Shown here: positions 44,447 to 53,701 of the stretch, one piece after another
Layout: each line of letters begins with the position of its first letter
Numbering within the stretch: the stretch's first letter is position 1
From: Pseudomonas tructae
Lineage (GTDB): Bacteria > Pseudomonadota > Gammaproteobacteria > Pseudomonadales > Pseudomonadaceae
Assembly (NCBI RefSeq): GCF_004214895.1
Contig: NZ_CP035952.1
Location: forward strand, 2,552,501-2,616,500
Direction of reading: 5' to 3'
Length of the DNA: 64,000 bases
Position numbers and translations under genes: made by a program
The notes under the pieces: generated by a model
The model's input: only the letters and a program-made list of their open reading frames with translations
What the model was told of the DNA's origin: nothing
Database searches by the model: none

Positions 44447-47237
44447 AAGGCGCCAAGTAATTGAACAGGTCTCTGAGGGTGAAAGGCTTGACCAGGCAGT
44501 GGTTCATGCCCGCTGCCAGGCACAAGGCCGCTTCACCGCGCAGGGCGTTGGCGGTGGCACCGATGATCGGCGCCGTGCAACCCAGGTCGCGCAGTTCCCG
44601 AGCCAACTCGTAGCCATTGAGACCAGGCATGTTGACGTCGCTCAGGACCGCATCGAATTGCCCGTTGGGCCAGAGTGACAACGCCTCTTTACCATTGGCG
44701 GCCAATGCCACGGTGCAGCCAAGCTCTTCGAGTTGATCGCGCAGGATCAGTTGATTGATAACGTTGTCTTCGGCCACAAGAATGTGCAGACCCAGCGGCT
44801 TGAGGTCGACCAACTCGAGTGCCTCTTGCGGCGTTGCCACCCACAGTCCCTGAGCCAGGCTTACGGCCTGGTGAATAGCCGGCAAGTCGTTGAGGTTGAC
44901 CTTCCAGGCGCCGGACATGATTTGCGGTTCGTTGCTACCATCAGCGCTGGCGAGCACTAGCGGTCCGCGCCACTGGGGTTCAAGGCGTTGCTCGAACGCG
45001 TCGGGGTGCAGTTCAATCACCACACTTTGCGCGGCAAGTTCCGCCCGGGGCGGACGCCCGATGTGCGGGCGGGCGCCCCAGCGTCGCAACCAGCCACTGA
45101 TGGCTTCGGCCAGTTCACGGATGGGGGAAACCACATAAATGACCTCCGGCAGCAATGCGTTCATGGCGCTGGGGGCGCTGCTGCCAGAGGGCTGCACCAA
45201 CGGCAGGGTCAAAGAAAAGCTGCTACCCAGACCCTGCTCGCTGACCATGCGGATGCTGCCGTTCATCAAATGGGTCAGGCGCTGGCAGATGGGCAGGCCC
45301 AAGCCCGTGCCGGCCACCACATTGGCATTGCCGTTGATCTGATAGAAGGGGTCGAAAATCAACGCCTGGTCGTTCTGGCTGACGCCTTTGCCGGTGTCTG
45401 ACACTTGCCACTGCACGTTGCTGCGCTCGCCCTCCTGGGACAGCAGCCGGACCCGCAAAACCACTCGTCCTGCGTCAGTGAACTTCACGGCATTGCTCAG
45501 CAGATTATTGAGGATCTGACGGATTCGCGTGGTGTCGCCGATAACCCGTTCCGGTAGCTTCGGGTCCAGGCAGCTATACAGCATCAGGCCTTTGCTGCGA
45601 GCGGCGGCCGCATAGCCGTGGATGCTTTCCTGGACCAGCTCCAACAGGGAAAACTCGTTGGACTCCAGCACCAATTGACCCGCTTCGATTTTTGACACGT
45701 CCAGCACATCGCAAATCAGTTGCAACAACGTCGCCGAGGAGCCTTCGATTGCTCGCAGATAATCACGCTGCTGGACATCCAGCGGGGTGCGCGCCAGCAG
45801 TTCCAGGGTGCCCAGCACGCCATACAGCGGCGTACGGATCTCGTGGCTCATGGTGGCCAGAAACAGGGTCTTGGCTTCGTTGGCGGCATCGGCCAGCTGG
45901 CGTGCCTGCTGCAAGGCCTCTTCGATCTGGGTCCGCGCGCTGATGTCGCTGAAGGCGCACAGCAGGACCTCCTCACCCTTGTAGCGGCTCGGCGCACCGC
46001 TCAAGTACAGGTGGCGTCCGTCAGCGGTCTGAAAATAGTCGGTGAGGGTCGCCGACGGGCTATCGAATGCCTCGCAAATCCAGCCAGGGCACAGTTGTTC
46101 GCGCTCGCTGCCCTGGCCCAGCCATTGTTGCGACAGGGTGTTTTCCAGCACGATCTGACCGTCGCTACGGCGCAGCACACACAGGGCCACGGGGGCGGTC
46201 TGGATTACATCACGGCTGAACAATTCGCTTTCGACCACCGCCTGGATCCGGTGAATCGTCGGGTTGATGAAACGCACCTCCAGGCGTCGGATCAGCAGCC
46301 ACACCAGGCTGATGCTCAGCAGGCAGAACAGCAGGGCGCCTGCCAGTTGTGGCACCAAGGCCGCGAGCAGCGCTTGCAGGCTGATGAAATACACCAGTTG
46401 CCAATCGGATGACTTGAGTTGTTTGCGAATCACCAGATGATCGGGCAGCCAGCCCTCACCGACCAGGCCAAAGAAGTTCTCACGCTGCAGCTGCAGCAGA
46501 TTCTGGCTCAAGTGCGGGCTGTGGCTGTTGCTGAACAGCAACATGCCTTGGGCGTTGTACATCAGGAATTCACCGGCGCTCTGGTCGTTCAAGGCACTGG
46601 AGACTTTGCTGCCGTCCATTTCCAGCCCCAGCCAGCCGGAGTTGACGTCACGCGCGTCCAGGCGGATGAAAATATAGAGTTGTGAATGCCGGGCCGACTG
46701 ATGGGTCAGCCAAAGCTCCTCGTGGGGTGCTGCATTTTCGCGGGTGAGGGTTTCCAGGCGGTTCAGCATCGCCTGGGGGAAGGCTTTTGGCATCGTGGTT
46801 GCGGTGTACAGGCGTTTCACCTGGGCGTGGCTACCGCTGCTGACGTAGAGCAGATTGACCTGCTTGGCTTTCAGGTTGTCGCGCATGCGCTGGGTCAAGC
46901 CGATACGCCACTGCTTGTCGAGGCCATTGCCCAGCAGCAGGTGGATCTCTTCATCGGAGGCCGGTGCAGGCGTTCGTGATTTACGCGTAGCGGACAGGCT
47001 CAGGCTTTCGAGCAAGGCCTGGCGGGTGGTGAAGAACGTATGCGCTTCGGCAATGGCACTGCTCATGTAGCCACGGCGTTGCGACACTTCATTGGTGAAG
47101 GTGAACAACAGAAAGTTGTAGACCCCTCCCAAAATGCCAACCAGCAGCACCAGGGCAAAGATGCGTAACAAGCGCCGCGCCGCATTGGGGGTGGAAAGGA
47201 TCGGGTTGATCTGATGCAGGTACGTCTTCAATCTCAT
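44418..47237 (-). CDS. Hybrid sensor histidine kinase without HPt (RocS-like)
   Basis: A 939-residue kinase. Membrane segments lie near residues 24-46 and 294-317, enclosing a periplasmic sensor domain. A PAS-like part follows, then HisKA with H465 in [18 protein letters not shown], a HATPase with [13 protein letters not shown] and [12 protein letters not shown], and a REC domain with D867 in [15 protein letters not shown]. The protein ends soon after the REC domain with no HPt. The kinase core is very like that of the neighbouring 1069-residue kinase, so the pair arose by duplication. Phosphate would need the HPt of the partner or another carrier. Confidence 0.87.
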   Translation of the reverse strand: MRLKTYLHQINPILSTPNAARRLLRIFALVLLVGILGGVYNFLLFTFTNEVSQRRGYMSSAIAEAHTFFTTRQALLESLSLSATRKSRTPAPASDEEIHLLLGNGLDKQWRIGLTQRMRDNLKAKQVNLLYVSSGSHAQVKRLYTATTMPKAFPQAMLNRLETLTRENAAPHEELWLTHQSARHSQLYIFIRLDARDVNSGWLGLEMDGSKVSSALNDQSAGEFLMYNAQGMLLFSNSHSPHLSQNLLQLQRENFFGLVGEGWLPDHLVIRKQLKSSDWQLVYFISLQALLAALVPQLAGALLFCLLSISLVWLLIRRLEVRFINPTIHRIQAVVESELFSRDVIQTAPVALCVLRRSDGQIVLENTLSQQWLGQGSEREQLCPGWICEAFDSPSATLTDYFQTADGRHLYLSGAPSRYKGEEVLLCAFSDISARTQIEEALQQARQLADAANEAKTLFLATMSHEIRTPLYGVLGTLELLARTPLDVQQRDYLRAIEGSSATLLQLICDVLDVSKIEAGQLVLESNEFSLLELVQESIHGYAAAARSKGLMLYSCLDPKLPERVIGDTTRIRQILNNLLSNAVKFTDAGRVVLRVRLLSQEGERSNVQWQVSDTGKGVSQNDQALIFDPFYQINGNANVVAGTGLGLPICQRLTHLMNGSIRMVSEQGLGSSFSLTLPLVQPSGSSAPSAMNALLPEVIYVVSPIRELAEAISGWLRRWGARPHIGRPPRAELAAQSVVIELHPDAFEQRLEPQWRGPLVLASADGSNEPQIMSGAWKVNLNDLPAIHQAVSLAQGLWVATPQEALELVDLKPLGLHILVAEDNVINQLILRDQLEELGCTVALAANGKEALSLWPNGQFDAVLSDVNMPGLNGYELARELRDLGCTAPIIGATANALRGEAALCLAAGMNHCLVKPFTLRDLFNYLAPYERTAHEAL

Positions 47238-47271
47238 GCCGGCACTTTAAGCAGGCAGAAGTCGGGGTGAT

Positions 47272-47286
47272 ATCAGACGATCCTTA
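47272..47286 (-). promoter_or_regulatory. 15-bp shared box upstream of the sensor kinase operon
   Basis: The minus-strand sequence TAAGGATCGTCTGAT is identical to the box at 39240-39254. It lies 35-49 bp upstream of the first kinase ATG, where it would overlap or abut a -35 region. Confidence 0.55.
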
Positions 47287-47335
47287 AAGATCACCGCCGA
47301 GTCGGTACTGCCTGCTTGAAGAGGTTCTCAGCATT

Positions 47336-48151
47336 TCAGGGGAGCTTCAGCGGTTCGTATTCCAGCGCTGTTTCGTTACCCTTGCGGTCGATCCGGTAGT
47401 GCTTGCCTTCTCGTTTTACAATGGCCTGACCGTCACGGAAAAAGGCCCGGCTGTCGTAGATGAAGGGCAGTACCACCTTGCCCGTGAGGTCGACGAAGCC
47501 CCATTTGCCTTCCTTGGATACGCTCAGCAGATTGTCGTTGATCAGCCGTCCGCCCCAGGTGTTGTAGGCGATACCGTCGTACTGGAAGGGCAGTACCTGT
47601 TTGCCGGAGGTGCTCATCAGGCCACCCAGGCCATTCTCGTAAACCACCACATAACCATCCTGGCACAGCGGGCGATGGCTGAAGCGCAGCGGGATCACCA
47701 CTTCGCCCTTGCGGTTGAGCATGCCGTAGCGGCCGTCTTTTTTGACGATGGCCAGGCCGTCCTGGGTTTCTCGAAAGAATTCCACCCATTCATAGTCGAA
47801 GGGCACCACTGTGCGCCCCTTGGTATCGATGTAGCCGCAGGAATCGGGCGTCAGGCAGGCACCCGCCAGGCCCATGGAGAAACCGTCCACTTTGGTGTAG
47901 CGGGCAGGGATCTGCAATTGTCCCTGGCGGTCCATGAAGCCCCATTTGTTGTCGATCCGCACGGGTGCCAGGCCTTCATGATAGGTGGGCTGGAGTTCCA
48001 GGGTCGGTGCGACAATGACTTTGCCGGTGGAGTCCTTGAGCCCGTACTTGCCATTTTCACGAAAGCTGATGGGATCGGCGGGAGTGATGCTGCACGCCGT
48101 CAGGGCAGCGCCCAGGCACAGCAACGGGAGGGAGCGAAACAGAGCCTTCAA
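47336..48151 (-). CDS. WG-repeat lipoprotein
   Basis: A roughly 271-residue envelope lipoprotein containing WG (KWGF/RYGM/GYID type) beta repeats. Examples are GKYGLKDSTGKVIV, NKWGFMDRQGQLQIPARY, DGRYGMLNRKGEVVIPLRF and GKWGFVDLTGKVVLPFIYD, spaced every 40-60 residues. A TTG at 48151 with AAGGA upstream yields MKALFRSLPLLCLGAALTAC, a clean lipoprotein signal. The frame continues upstream to another TTG at 48232 that would bury the signal. The function of WG-repeat proteins is unclear. It lies 98 bp upstream of the sensor kinase gene, with the regulatory box in between. Confidence 0.7.
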   Translation of the reverse strand: MKALFRSLPLLCLGAALTACSITPADPISFRENGKYGLKDSTGKVIVAPTLELQPTYHEGLAPVRIDNKWGFMDRQGQLQIPARYTKVDGFSMGLAGACLTPDSCGYIDTKGRTVVPFDYEWVEFFRETQDGLAIVKKDGRYGMLNRKGEVVIPLRFSHRPLCQDGYVVVYENGLGGLMSTSGKQVLPFQYDGIAYNTWGGRLINDNLLSVSKEGKWGFVDLTGKVVLPFIYDSRAFFRDGQAIVKREGKHYRIDRKGNETALEYEPLKLP

Positions 48152-48228
48152 TTGGGTGCATTCCTTGGCAAGGCGAGAGAGGGGCAAGGCGCGCACCTTA
48201 GCCGATCGCGCCGGCCTTGCCCAGCCGT

Positions 48229-48708
48229 TCAACCGCGGGCAAAAGCCTTGAGTCCTTCGCCTTCAAGGCGGTAGCGCACCCATTCATCCTGGGGCAGGGC
48301 ACCGAGGGATTTGTAGAACTCGATGGCCGGTTCGTTCCAGTCCAGCACGCTCCACTCCAGGCGTCCGCAACCGTTCTCGCAGGCTTCGATGGCGATGTGG
48401 CGCAGCAGCTGTTTGCCGGCACCGCCCCCGCGCTGTTGCGGAGTGATGTACAGGTCTTCAAGGTAGATGCCGTTGCGCCCCAGCCAGGTCGAATAGCTGT
48501 AGAAGTACACCGCATAGCCGATGGCCTGGCCATCGCGTTCGCAAATCAGGCTCAGGGCCTTGGCACCGTCATCGAACAGGGTGCGCTCGATGTCGGCCTG
48601 GGAGGCGATCACCTCGTGGACGGCGCGTTCGTAGTCGGCCAGTTCAGTGATGAAAGTAAGGATCTGGGCGGCGTCGTCGCGCCGGGCAGGGCGGATGGTC
48701 AGGCTCAT
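48229..48708 (-). CDS. GNAT family N-acetyltransferase
   Basis: A 159-residue acetyltransferase resembling diamine/thialysine N-acetyltransferases. The ATG at 48708 with GGAAAG upstream gives MSLTIRPARRDDAAQILTFITELADYERA. The IYLEDLYITPQQRGGGAGKQLL segment contains the acetyl-CoA pyrophosphate loop RGGGAG, and LEWSVLDWNEPAIEFYKSLGA is motif B. The RxxxxA/G loop and the W-N-x-P-A-I-E-F-Y block are typical of the SSAT-like subgroup, suggesting an amine substrate. Confidence 0.83.
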   Translation of the reverse strand: MSLTIRPARRDDAAQILTFITELADYERAVHEVIASQADIERTLFDDGAKALSLICERDGQAIGYAVYFYSYSTWLGRNGIYLEDLYITPQQRGGGAGKQLLRHIAIEACENGCGRLEWSVLDWNEPAIEFYKSLGALPQDEWVRYRLEGEGLKAFARG

Positions 48709-48743
48709 GGCAGGCTTTCCGGCAGGTGAGGTAATCGCCCATG

Positions 48744-49955
48744 TTAGCCGGAACTGGCCTTGAGGGTAATCGCTTCGCTGCGCAGCCGCTTGAGCACCAG
48801 GGCAAAGCCCAGGCTGGCCAGCGCGGTCATCCCCGCCAGCGGGCCGGCGGTGCCATCGGACAGTTGGCCGACGACCAGGCTGCACAGGGCAGTGAAGGCC
48901 ATCTGGATGAAGAAGAACAACCCCGAGGCGCTGCCGGCGATGGCTGCATAGGGTTGCAGCACCGCCCATTGGCAGGCTGGAATCGCCAGGCCCACCGAGA
49001 GCATGATCAGCAGCATCGGCACGACGATTGCCAGCAGCGCTTCGGGCCACAGCCGGGTGGCGAGCAGCAGCAATAACGCACCGGCCAGGTTCAGGAACAG
49101 GGCCTGGCCGAGCAAGGCGTCGGCGCTGTAGTGTTCACTGCGCCGGCGAAACAGTTGCGAGCCGGCCAGGTAGCCGGCGACGGTGACGGCAAACACCGCC
49201 GCGTATTGCAGCGAACTCAGGCCCAGGCTGCGCTGCAGCAGGGTCGAGGACTCGGCGATGAACGGGAAGTAGGTGCAGTACACGCAGGCAATCGCCAGTG
49301 AATAGCGCATGAAATAGGCGTCGCCGAGCAGCCGCAGGTACACCTTCAGCACCGCTTCGTGGCGCTGCCCGGCAGGTTGCGGCGGGCGGGTTTCCGGCAG
49401 GCGCAGGGCGATCAGCAGCAGGCTCAGGGCGGCGCTCAGGCTCATTAGCAGGAAGATCCAGCGCCAGCCCAGGGCGGTTTCGATGAGGCTGCCCAGCAAG
49501 GGCGCGATCATCGGCGACAAGGCCATGCCCATGGACAGGTAACCCAACAGGTGGCCCTGTTGCTGGCGGTCGAAGTGATCGCGCACCATCACCCGGCCGA
49601 TTACTGCGCCGCAGCAACCGCCCAGGGCCTGGAACAGGCGCGCGGCAATCATCACCTCGACACTGCTGGCCAGGCTACAGGCCAGGCTCGCCAGCAGGTA
49701 CAGCGTGCCGCCGAGCAGCAACAGCGGGCGGCGGCCAAAGCGGTCGCACAACGGGCCACTGATCAGCATGCTCAGGGCGTAGCCGGTCATGTACAGGGTC
49801 AGCGTCAGTTGCACCTGGGCGTCGCTGGCCTGCAGGGCCGCGGCGATATCGGGCAGGGCGGGCAGGTAGATGTCCAGGGCCAGTCGCGGCAGGCAGACAA
49901 TCATCAGCAACAGTAGCAGCCAGGTCCGTGGGCCGGGCGAAGGGGTGGGGCGCAT
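48744..49955 (-). CDS. Bcr/CflA-family multidrug efflux MFS transporter
   Basis: A 403-residue 12-helix major facilitator. The N-terminus (RTWLLLLLMIVCLPRLALDIYLPALPDIAAAL) and the MFS loop GPLCDRFGRRPLLLLGG between helices 2 and 3 fit Bcr/CflA drug exporters. RLFQALGGCCGAVIGRVMVRDHF matches the antiporter motif C region. AAGGA precedes the ATG. It is divergent from the MocR-type regulator gene, 90 bp away, a frequent arrangement of regulator and target. The substrate is unknown. Confidence 0.85.
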   Translation of the reverse strand: MRPTPSPGPRTWLLLLLMIVCLPRLALDIYLPALPDIAAALQASDAQVQLTLTLYMTGYALSMLISGPLCDRFGRRPLLLLGGTLYLLASLACSLASSVEVMIAARLFQALGGCCGAVIGRVMVRDHFDRQQQGHLLGYLSMGMALSPMIAPLLGSLIETALGWRWIFLLMSLSAALSLLLIALRLPETRPPQPAGQRHEAVLKVYLRLLGDAYFMRYSLAIACVYCTYFPFIAESSTLLQRSLGLSSLQYAAVFAVTVAGYLAGSQLFRRRSEHYSADALLGQALFLNLAGALLLLLATRLWPEALLAIVVPMLLIMLSVGLAIPACQWAVLQPYAAIAGSASGLFFFIQMAFTALCSLVVGQLSDGTAGPLAGMTALASLGFALVLKRLRSEAITLKASSG

Positions 49956-50045
49956 TGAACATTTCCTTGGCGTCGATGCGCAAACCTTAAAGGCTGATGT
50001 GGTTTAATCGACAGCGCCATTAAGGCAGAATTTTATTGGACCACT

Positions 50046-51491
50046 ATGCGCACAGGCAAAGCCGCCATCGCCCTCGATCTACCGCTGCCCACAGCATTGG
50101 CCCAGGGCAAGCAGCAAGGCGCCTACGCCGCCTTGCGCGATGCGATACTCGACAAACGCTTGCCAGCCGGCACCCGCTTGCCCTCGACGCGCACCCTGGC
50201 CGAGCGCTGGCAGCTGTCGCGCGGGACCCTGGAACTGGTGTTCGAGCGCCTGCGCGATGAAGGCTATGTCAGCCGGGTGGCCGGCTCGGGTACGCGGGTC
50301 TGCGCGGTCATTCCCGACCTGTTCATCGCCGCCGGCAGCAATCCGGGCCCGGGGCAACCGGCCGGTGAGGTAGCGGCCTCGGTGACTAGTGGCGTGCAAG
50401 TCGGCGTGCCGTTCGTCGCGCGCCTGGCGGACCCGGCGCTGTTCCCGGTGAAAGCCTGGTCCCGGGCGCTGGTCAAGGCGTTGAGCAGTGCACCACCTGC
50501 CCAGCTCAGTGCGCCGGACCCGGCAGGCCTGCCGGCCTTGCGCGAACAGATTGCCGACTACCTGCGGCGCTACCGGGGTATTCGCTGCCATGCCTCGGAG
50601 TTGATCGTTACCAGCGGCATTCGCCAGTGCATCGATCTGCTGGCGCGCAGCGTGATTCGCCCGGGCGACAAGGCCTGCGTCGAAGACCCTGGCTACCGCA
50701 CCGCCCGGTCTCTGTTCGAGCGGGCCGGGGCGCAGGTGGTCGCGGTGCCGGTCACCGCCGAGGGCATCGACGAACAGGTGCTGGAGATCCATCTGGATGC
50801 GCGCCTGGCGTGCGTCACCCCTGCGCATCAGTCACCACTGGGCGTCACCCTGTCGGTGTCGCGGCGGCTGATGCTGCTGGACTGGGCCAAGCGTGCCGAT
50901 GCCTGGATCGTCGAAGATGACTACGACAGCGAGTTCAATTACAACAATGCGCCGCTGCCGGCGCTCAAGGCCCTGGATCACGGCGATCGGGTGATCTACT
51001 GCGGCAGTTTCAACAAGACCTTGTTCGCCGGCCTGCGCGTGGGCTTCATGCTGGTACCGGCCAACCTGCGCGGGCAACTGCTGGCCACCTTGCAGGGTAC
51101 CGGTGGGGCGGTGGGGATTACCGAGCAGTTGGGCCTGGCCGAGTACCTGGCCAATGGCAGTTTCGTGCGTTACCTGCGCCAGGCGCGCCAGGCTTACCAG
51201 CAGCGCCGCGACCTGCTGCTCCAGTGCCTGGCCGAGCAAGCCCCGGGCCGCTTCACGGTGACCGGGCAGCAGGCCGGCTTGCATTTTGTCCTGTGGTTAC
51301 CGGCGGGGAGCAATGAGCAGGCGTTTTGCCAGCGCGCTGCCCAGCAAGGCCTGCACCTGCAGCCGATTGGCAGTTTCTGCCAGCAGGTGCAACTGCCGCC
51401 TGCGGTAATCATCGGCTTCACTGCCCTGACATCTGCACAACTGCGCTTTGCCGCCGGCAAGCTGGCGGCGTTGCTGCGCGAGGTTTTCTGA
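50046..51491 (+). CDS. MocR/PdxR-family (GntR HTH plus aminotransferase) regulator
   Basis: A 481-residue regulator. An N-terminal GntR-type winged helix (AYAALRDAILDKRLPAGTRLPSTRTLAERWQLSRGTLELVFERLRDEG) joins a fold-type I aminotransferase domain. The PLP lysine is K324 in YCGSFNKTLFAGLRVG, and the DDYDSEF motif near 300 is typical. Such regulators bind pyridoxal phosphate and control PLP or amino-acid metabolism or nearby transporters. Here it is divergent from a Bcr/CflA pump. No DNA repeats were identified in the 90-bp spacer. Confidence 0.86.
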   Translation: MRTGKAAIALDLPLPTALAQGKQQGAYAALRDAILDKRLPAGTRLPSTRTLAERWQLSRGTLELVFERLRDEGYVSRVAGSGTRVCAVIPDLFIAAGSNPGPGQPAGEVAASVTSGVQVGVPFVARLADPALFPVKAWSRALVKALSSAPPAQLSAPDPAGLPALREQIADYLRRYRGIRCHASELIVTSGIRQCIDLLARSVIRPGDKACVEDPGYRTARSLFERAGAQVVAVPVTAEGIDEQVLEIHLDARLACVTPAHQSPLGVTLSVSRRLMLLDWAKRADAWIVEDDYDSEFNYNNAPLPALKALDHGDRVIYCGSFNKTLFAGLRVGFMLVPANLRGQLLATLQGTGGAVGITEQLGLAEYLANGSFVRYLRQARQAYQQRRDLLLQCLAEQAPGRFTVTGQQAGLHFVLWLPAGSNEQAFCQRAAQQGLHLQPIGSFCQQVQLPPAVIIGFTALTSAQLRFAAGKLAALLREVF

Positions 51492-51539
51492 TCGGCGCAT
51501 AAGTATTTAGCCCATGAAAGGCCTCAACACAGATCCCTT

Positions 51540-51609
51540 GTGGGAGCGGGCTTGCCCCGCGATAGCATTCTGTCAGTTACCTCGCATCGCGGGGCAAGCC
51601 CGCTCCCAC
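51540..51609. repeat. REP inverted pair
   Basis: Units GTGGGAGCGGGCTTGCCCCG (51540-51559) and CATCGCGGGGCAAGCCCGCT (51584-51603) are inverted relative to each other, with about 30 bases between. They lie in the spacer between the MocR gene and tam, which otherwise holds nothing recognisable. Confidence 0.85.
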
Positions 51610-51747
51610 CAAGACGGTGTACACAGCTCACCTCGCTTTGCCGCCATCTCACAATCCAGAGCGGCGTAGAGACCTATGCTAATCAGCGGCTAACCGGCAT
51701 GCTAGGGCCACGCTCGAATTCCCAAAGCCACTAAAAGGAAACCTGCG

Positions 51748-52512
51748 ATGACCTGGTCTGCCACCCAGTACAGCACTTTCGAAAACGAACGCACGCGCCC
51801 GGTGCGCGACCTGGTGGCAGCATTGCCCAACCAGGCGGTGGCCAGCGCCGTGGACCTTGGCTGCGGCCCGGGCAACTCCACGCAAGTGCTTGCCGCTCGC
51901 TACCCCGGGGCACAGGTGAGCGGCCTCGATAGCAGCGAAGACATGATTGTTGCCGCCCGCCAGCGTTTGCCGCAGTTGGCGTTCGAGGTGGGCGATATCG
52001 GCAACTGGCGCAGCGAGCAGGGCGTCGATGTGATCCTCGCCAACGCCTCCTTGCAGTGGCTGCCTGACCACGCATTGCTGTACCCGCACCTGGTGCGCCA
52101 GTTGGCGGCTGGTGGCAGCCTGGCCATCCAGACCCCGGACAACCTCGATGAGCCGGCCCATCGGCAGATTCGCGAGATCGCAAAGCTTGGTACCTGGGCC
52201 AGCAAGGTTGGCGACCTGAAGTTGCCGCCTCGGCACACCGCCGCCTACTACTACGATGTGCTCAGCCCTCACTGCCGACGGGTCGATGTCTGGCGCACCA
52301 CCTACTACCACCCACTGGTGGGCGGCGCGCAGGCGGTGGTGGAGTGGTTCAAGGGTTCGGCGCTACGGCCGTATCTGGCGGCGCTGGAGGCCCAGGAGCA
52401 GGCAGACTTTCTTCAGTACTACCTGCAGGCCATGGAGCAGGCGTATCCGCCTGCGGCCGATGGCACGGTGTTGTTGCCGTTCCCGCGGCTGTTCATCGTT
52501 GCCACCCGCTAG
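51748..52512 (+). CDS. tam: Trans-aconitate 2-methyltransferase
   Basis: A 254-residue SAM-dependent methyltransferase that esterifies trans-aconitate, an inhibitor of aconitase. The N-terminus MTWSATQYSTFENERTRPVRDLVAALP is distinctive for Tam. Motif I VDLGCGPGNSTQVLAARYP is near 36-54, and DVILANASLQWLPDH and GGSLAIQTPDNLDEPAHRQIREIA follow, as in E. coli Tam. AAAGGAAACC precedes the ATG. The stop overlaps the stop of the DUF2784 gene by 4 bp. Confidence 0.88.
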   Translation: MTWSATQYSTFENERTRPVRDLVAALPNQAVASAVDLGCGPGNSTQVLAARYPGAQVSGLDSSEDMIVAARQRLPQLAFEVGDIGNWRSEQGVDVILANASLQWLPDHALLYPHLVRQLAAGGSLAIQTPDNLDEPAHRQIREIAKLGTWASKVGDLKLPPRHTAAYYYDVLSPHCRRVDVWRTTYYHPLVGGAQAVVEWFKGSALRPYLAALEAQEQADFLQYYLQAMEQAYPPAADGTVLLPFPRLFIVATR

Positions 52513-52892
52513 GCAATGCGTTGCTGACGGCGCGCCTGCCACTGGCGCACCACACGCAGGTAGACCAGACCGTTGACCAGCACCACCACCGAGCCAAGCA
52601 CCAGCTGGATGCCCGGCGTCAGCCCGGCCGGGTAGATGATTGGCCAGATGTAGTGCTCGATGAAACCGCCTTCGTAACCGGCCAGGCCCGAGGCCTGGCG
52701 CAGGTGGTTTTCCCAGGCGGTGAGCGGGCAGGTGAGGTGCAAGAACTCCACGGCGGTGCCCCAGCACACTGCCGGCAAATGCCACCACATTGCGCCGCGC
52801 CATTTGAGTACCAGCAAGCCGCCAAACAGCACGAAGACAATGAACAACAAGTGAAACAGCACCAGACCATCGGCGCCCAAGCGGTACAGCAT
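52509..52892 (-). CDS. DUF2784 family membrane protein
   Basis: A 127-residue inner membrane protein with about four helices. The pattern LGADGLVLFHLLFIVFVLFGGLLVLKW, HLTCPLTAWENHLRQASGLAGYEGGFIEHYIWPIIYP matches DUF2784, of unknown function. The ATG at 52892 with GAGGAAGG upstream is chosen over longer frames reaching 53564, which run antisense to the LysE gene. It converges with tam. Confidence 0.78.
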   Translation of the reverse strand: MLYRLGADGLVLFHLLFIVFVLFGGLLVLKWRGAMWWHLPAVCWGTAVEFLHLTCPLTAWENHLRQASGLAGYEGGFIEHYIWPIIYPAGLTPGIQLVLGSVVVLVNGLVYLRVVRQWQARRQQRIA

Positions 52893-53015
52893 GACGATTC
52901 CTTCCTCGTGGGGGGTTCCTGTAGTCACCATGATATAGGCATTCACTGGCCGGCACGATTGCCATGATCCACCTGAGCAAGGCATGCTTGGGGCTTTCTG
53001 CCTGCGGAGCCTGTC

Positions 53016-53645
53016 ATGGAAGCCTCGACCCTGCTGCTCTACGTCATCGCCGCCGGCGCGGTGATGATCACCCCCGGCCCGGCCATGCTCCTGGCCCTGA
53101 ACAATGGTGCTTCCCACGGCATGCGCGTGGCGGGGTTCGGCATGGCCGGGGCGATGCTCTCCGACCTGCTGTTGATTGCCGCAGTGGGTTGCGGCCTGGG
53201 CGCGCTGCTGCAGGCTTCGGAGCAGCTGTTCAGTGTGGTCAAGTGGGTGGGTGCGGTGTACCTGCTGTACCTGGCCTGGGTGCTCTGGCGTGCGCCGACC
53301 AGCGCCTTGCAACGCAGCGGTATCAGCGCCGGCGCCACAGGCCGTTCCGCCTTTTTGCGGGCCTTGTTCGTCGGTTTGTCCAACCCCAAGGGCTTGTTGT
53401 TTTTCTCGGCATTTTTGCCGCAGTTCATTCGTCCCGATCAGCCAGTGGCCGAGCAGTACCTGGTGCTGGCGATCACCAGCGCGGCGATCGATGGCGTGAT
53501 GATGGCCGTTTACGCCTATGGCGGCCGTCATGCCATGCGGCGGTTTTCGGCGCGCACCCTGCAATGGATCAACCGCAGTTGCGCCGGCATGCTGGCGGCG
53601 CTGGCGGTGGGGTTGAGTTTGTACCGGCGCAGCGATCTGCGTTGA
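53016..53645 (+). CDS. LysE/RhtB-family amino acid exporter
   Basis: A 209-residue inner membrane exporter with the LysE/RhtB layout of about six helices. It starts MEASTLLLYVIAAGAVMITPGPAMLLALNNGASHGMR with the ITPGPA motif, and SNPKGLLFFSAFLPQFI follows in the middle, which is characteristic. The ATG has GGAG upstream. It exports an unidentified amino acid. A long perfect hairpin follows between this gene and preA. Confidence 0.85.
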   Translation: MEASTLLLYVIAAGAVMITPGPAMLLALNNGASHGMRVAGFGMAGAMLSDLLLIAAVGCGLGALLQASEQLFSVVKWVGAVYLLYLAWVLWRAPTSALQRSGISAGATGRSAFLRALFVGLSNPKGLLFFSAFLPQFIRPDQPVAEQYLVLAITSAAIDGVMMAVYAYGGRHAMRRFSARTLQWINRSCAGMLAALAVGLSLYRRSDLR

Positions 53646-53655
53646 GCTAAAGCAC

Positions 53656-53684
53656 GCGAGGGAGGATCAATGATCCTCCCTCGC
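53656..53684. terminator. Bidirectional terminator between lysE-like gene and preA
   Basis: GCGAGGGAGGATCA (53656-53669) and TGATCCTCCCTCGC (53671-53684) are perfect 14-base complements with a one-base centre, effectively a 12-bp stem with a 5-base loop. It separates two convergent genes, with no strong T-tract on either side. Confidence 0.75.
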
Positions 53685-53701
53685 GGTTTATACCTGCTGT
53701 T

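Noticed and set aside
51540..51609. Repeated palindromes considered as a CRISPR array
   Set aside because: Only two inverted units with no regular spacers. They are REP elements, and no cas genes are present.
52893..53564. Upstream extension of the DUF2784 frame
   Set aside because: It is antisense to the LysE-family gene. A strong ribosome site supports the start at 52892.
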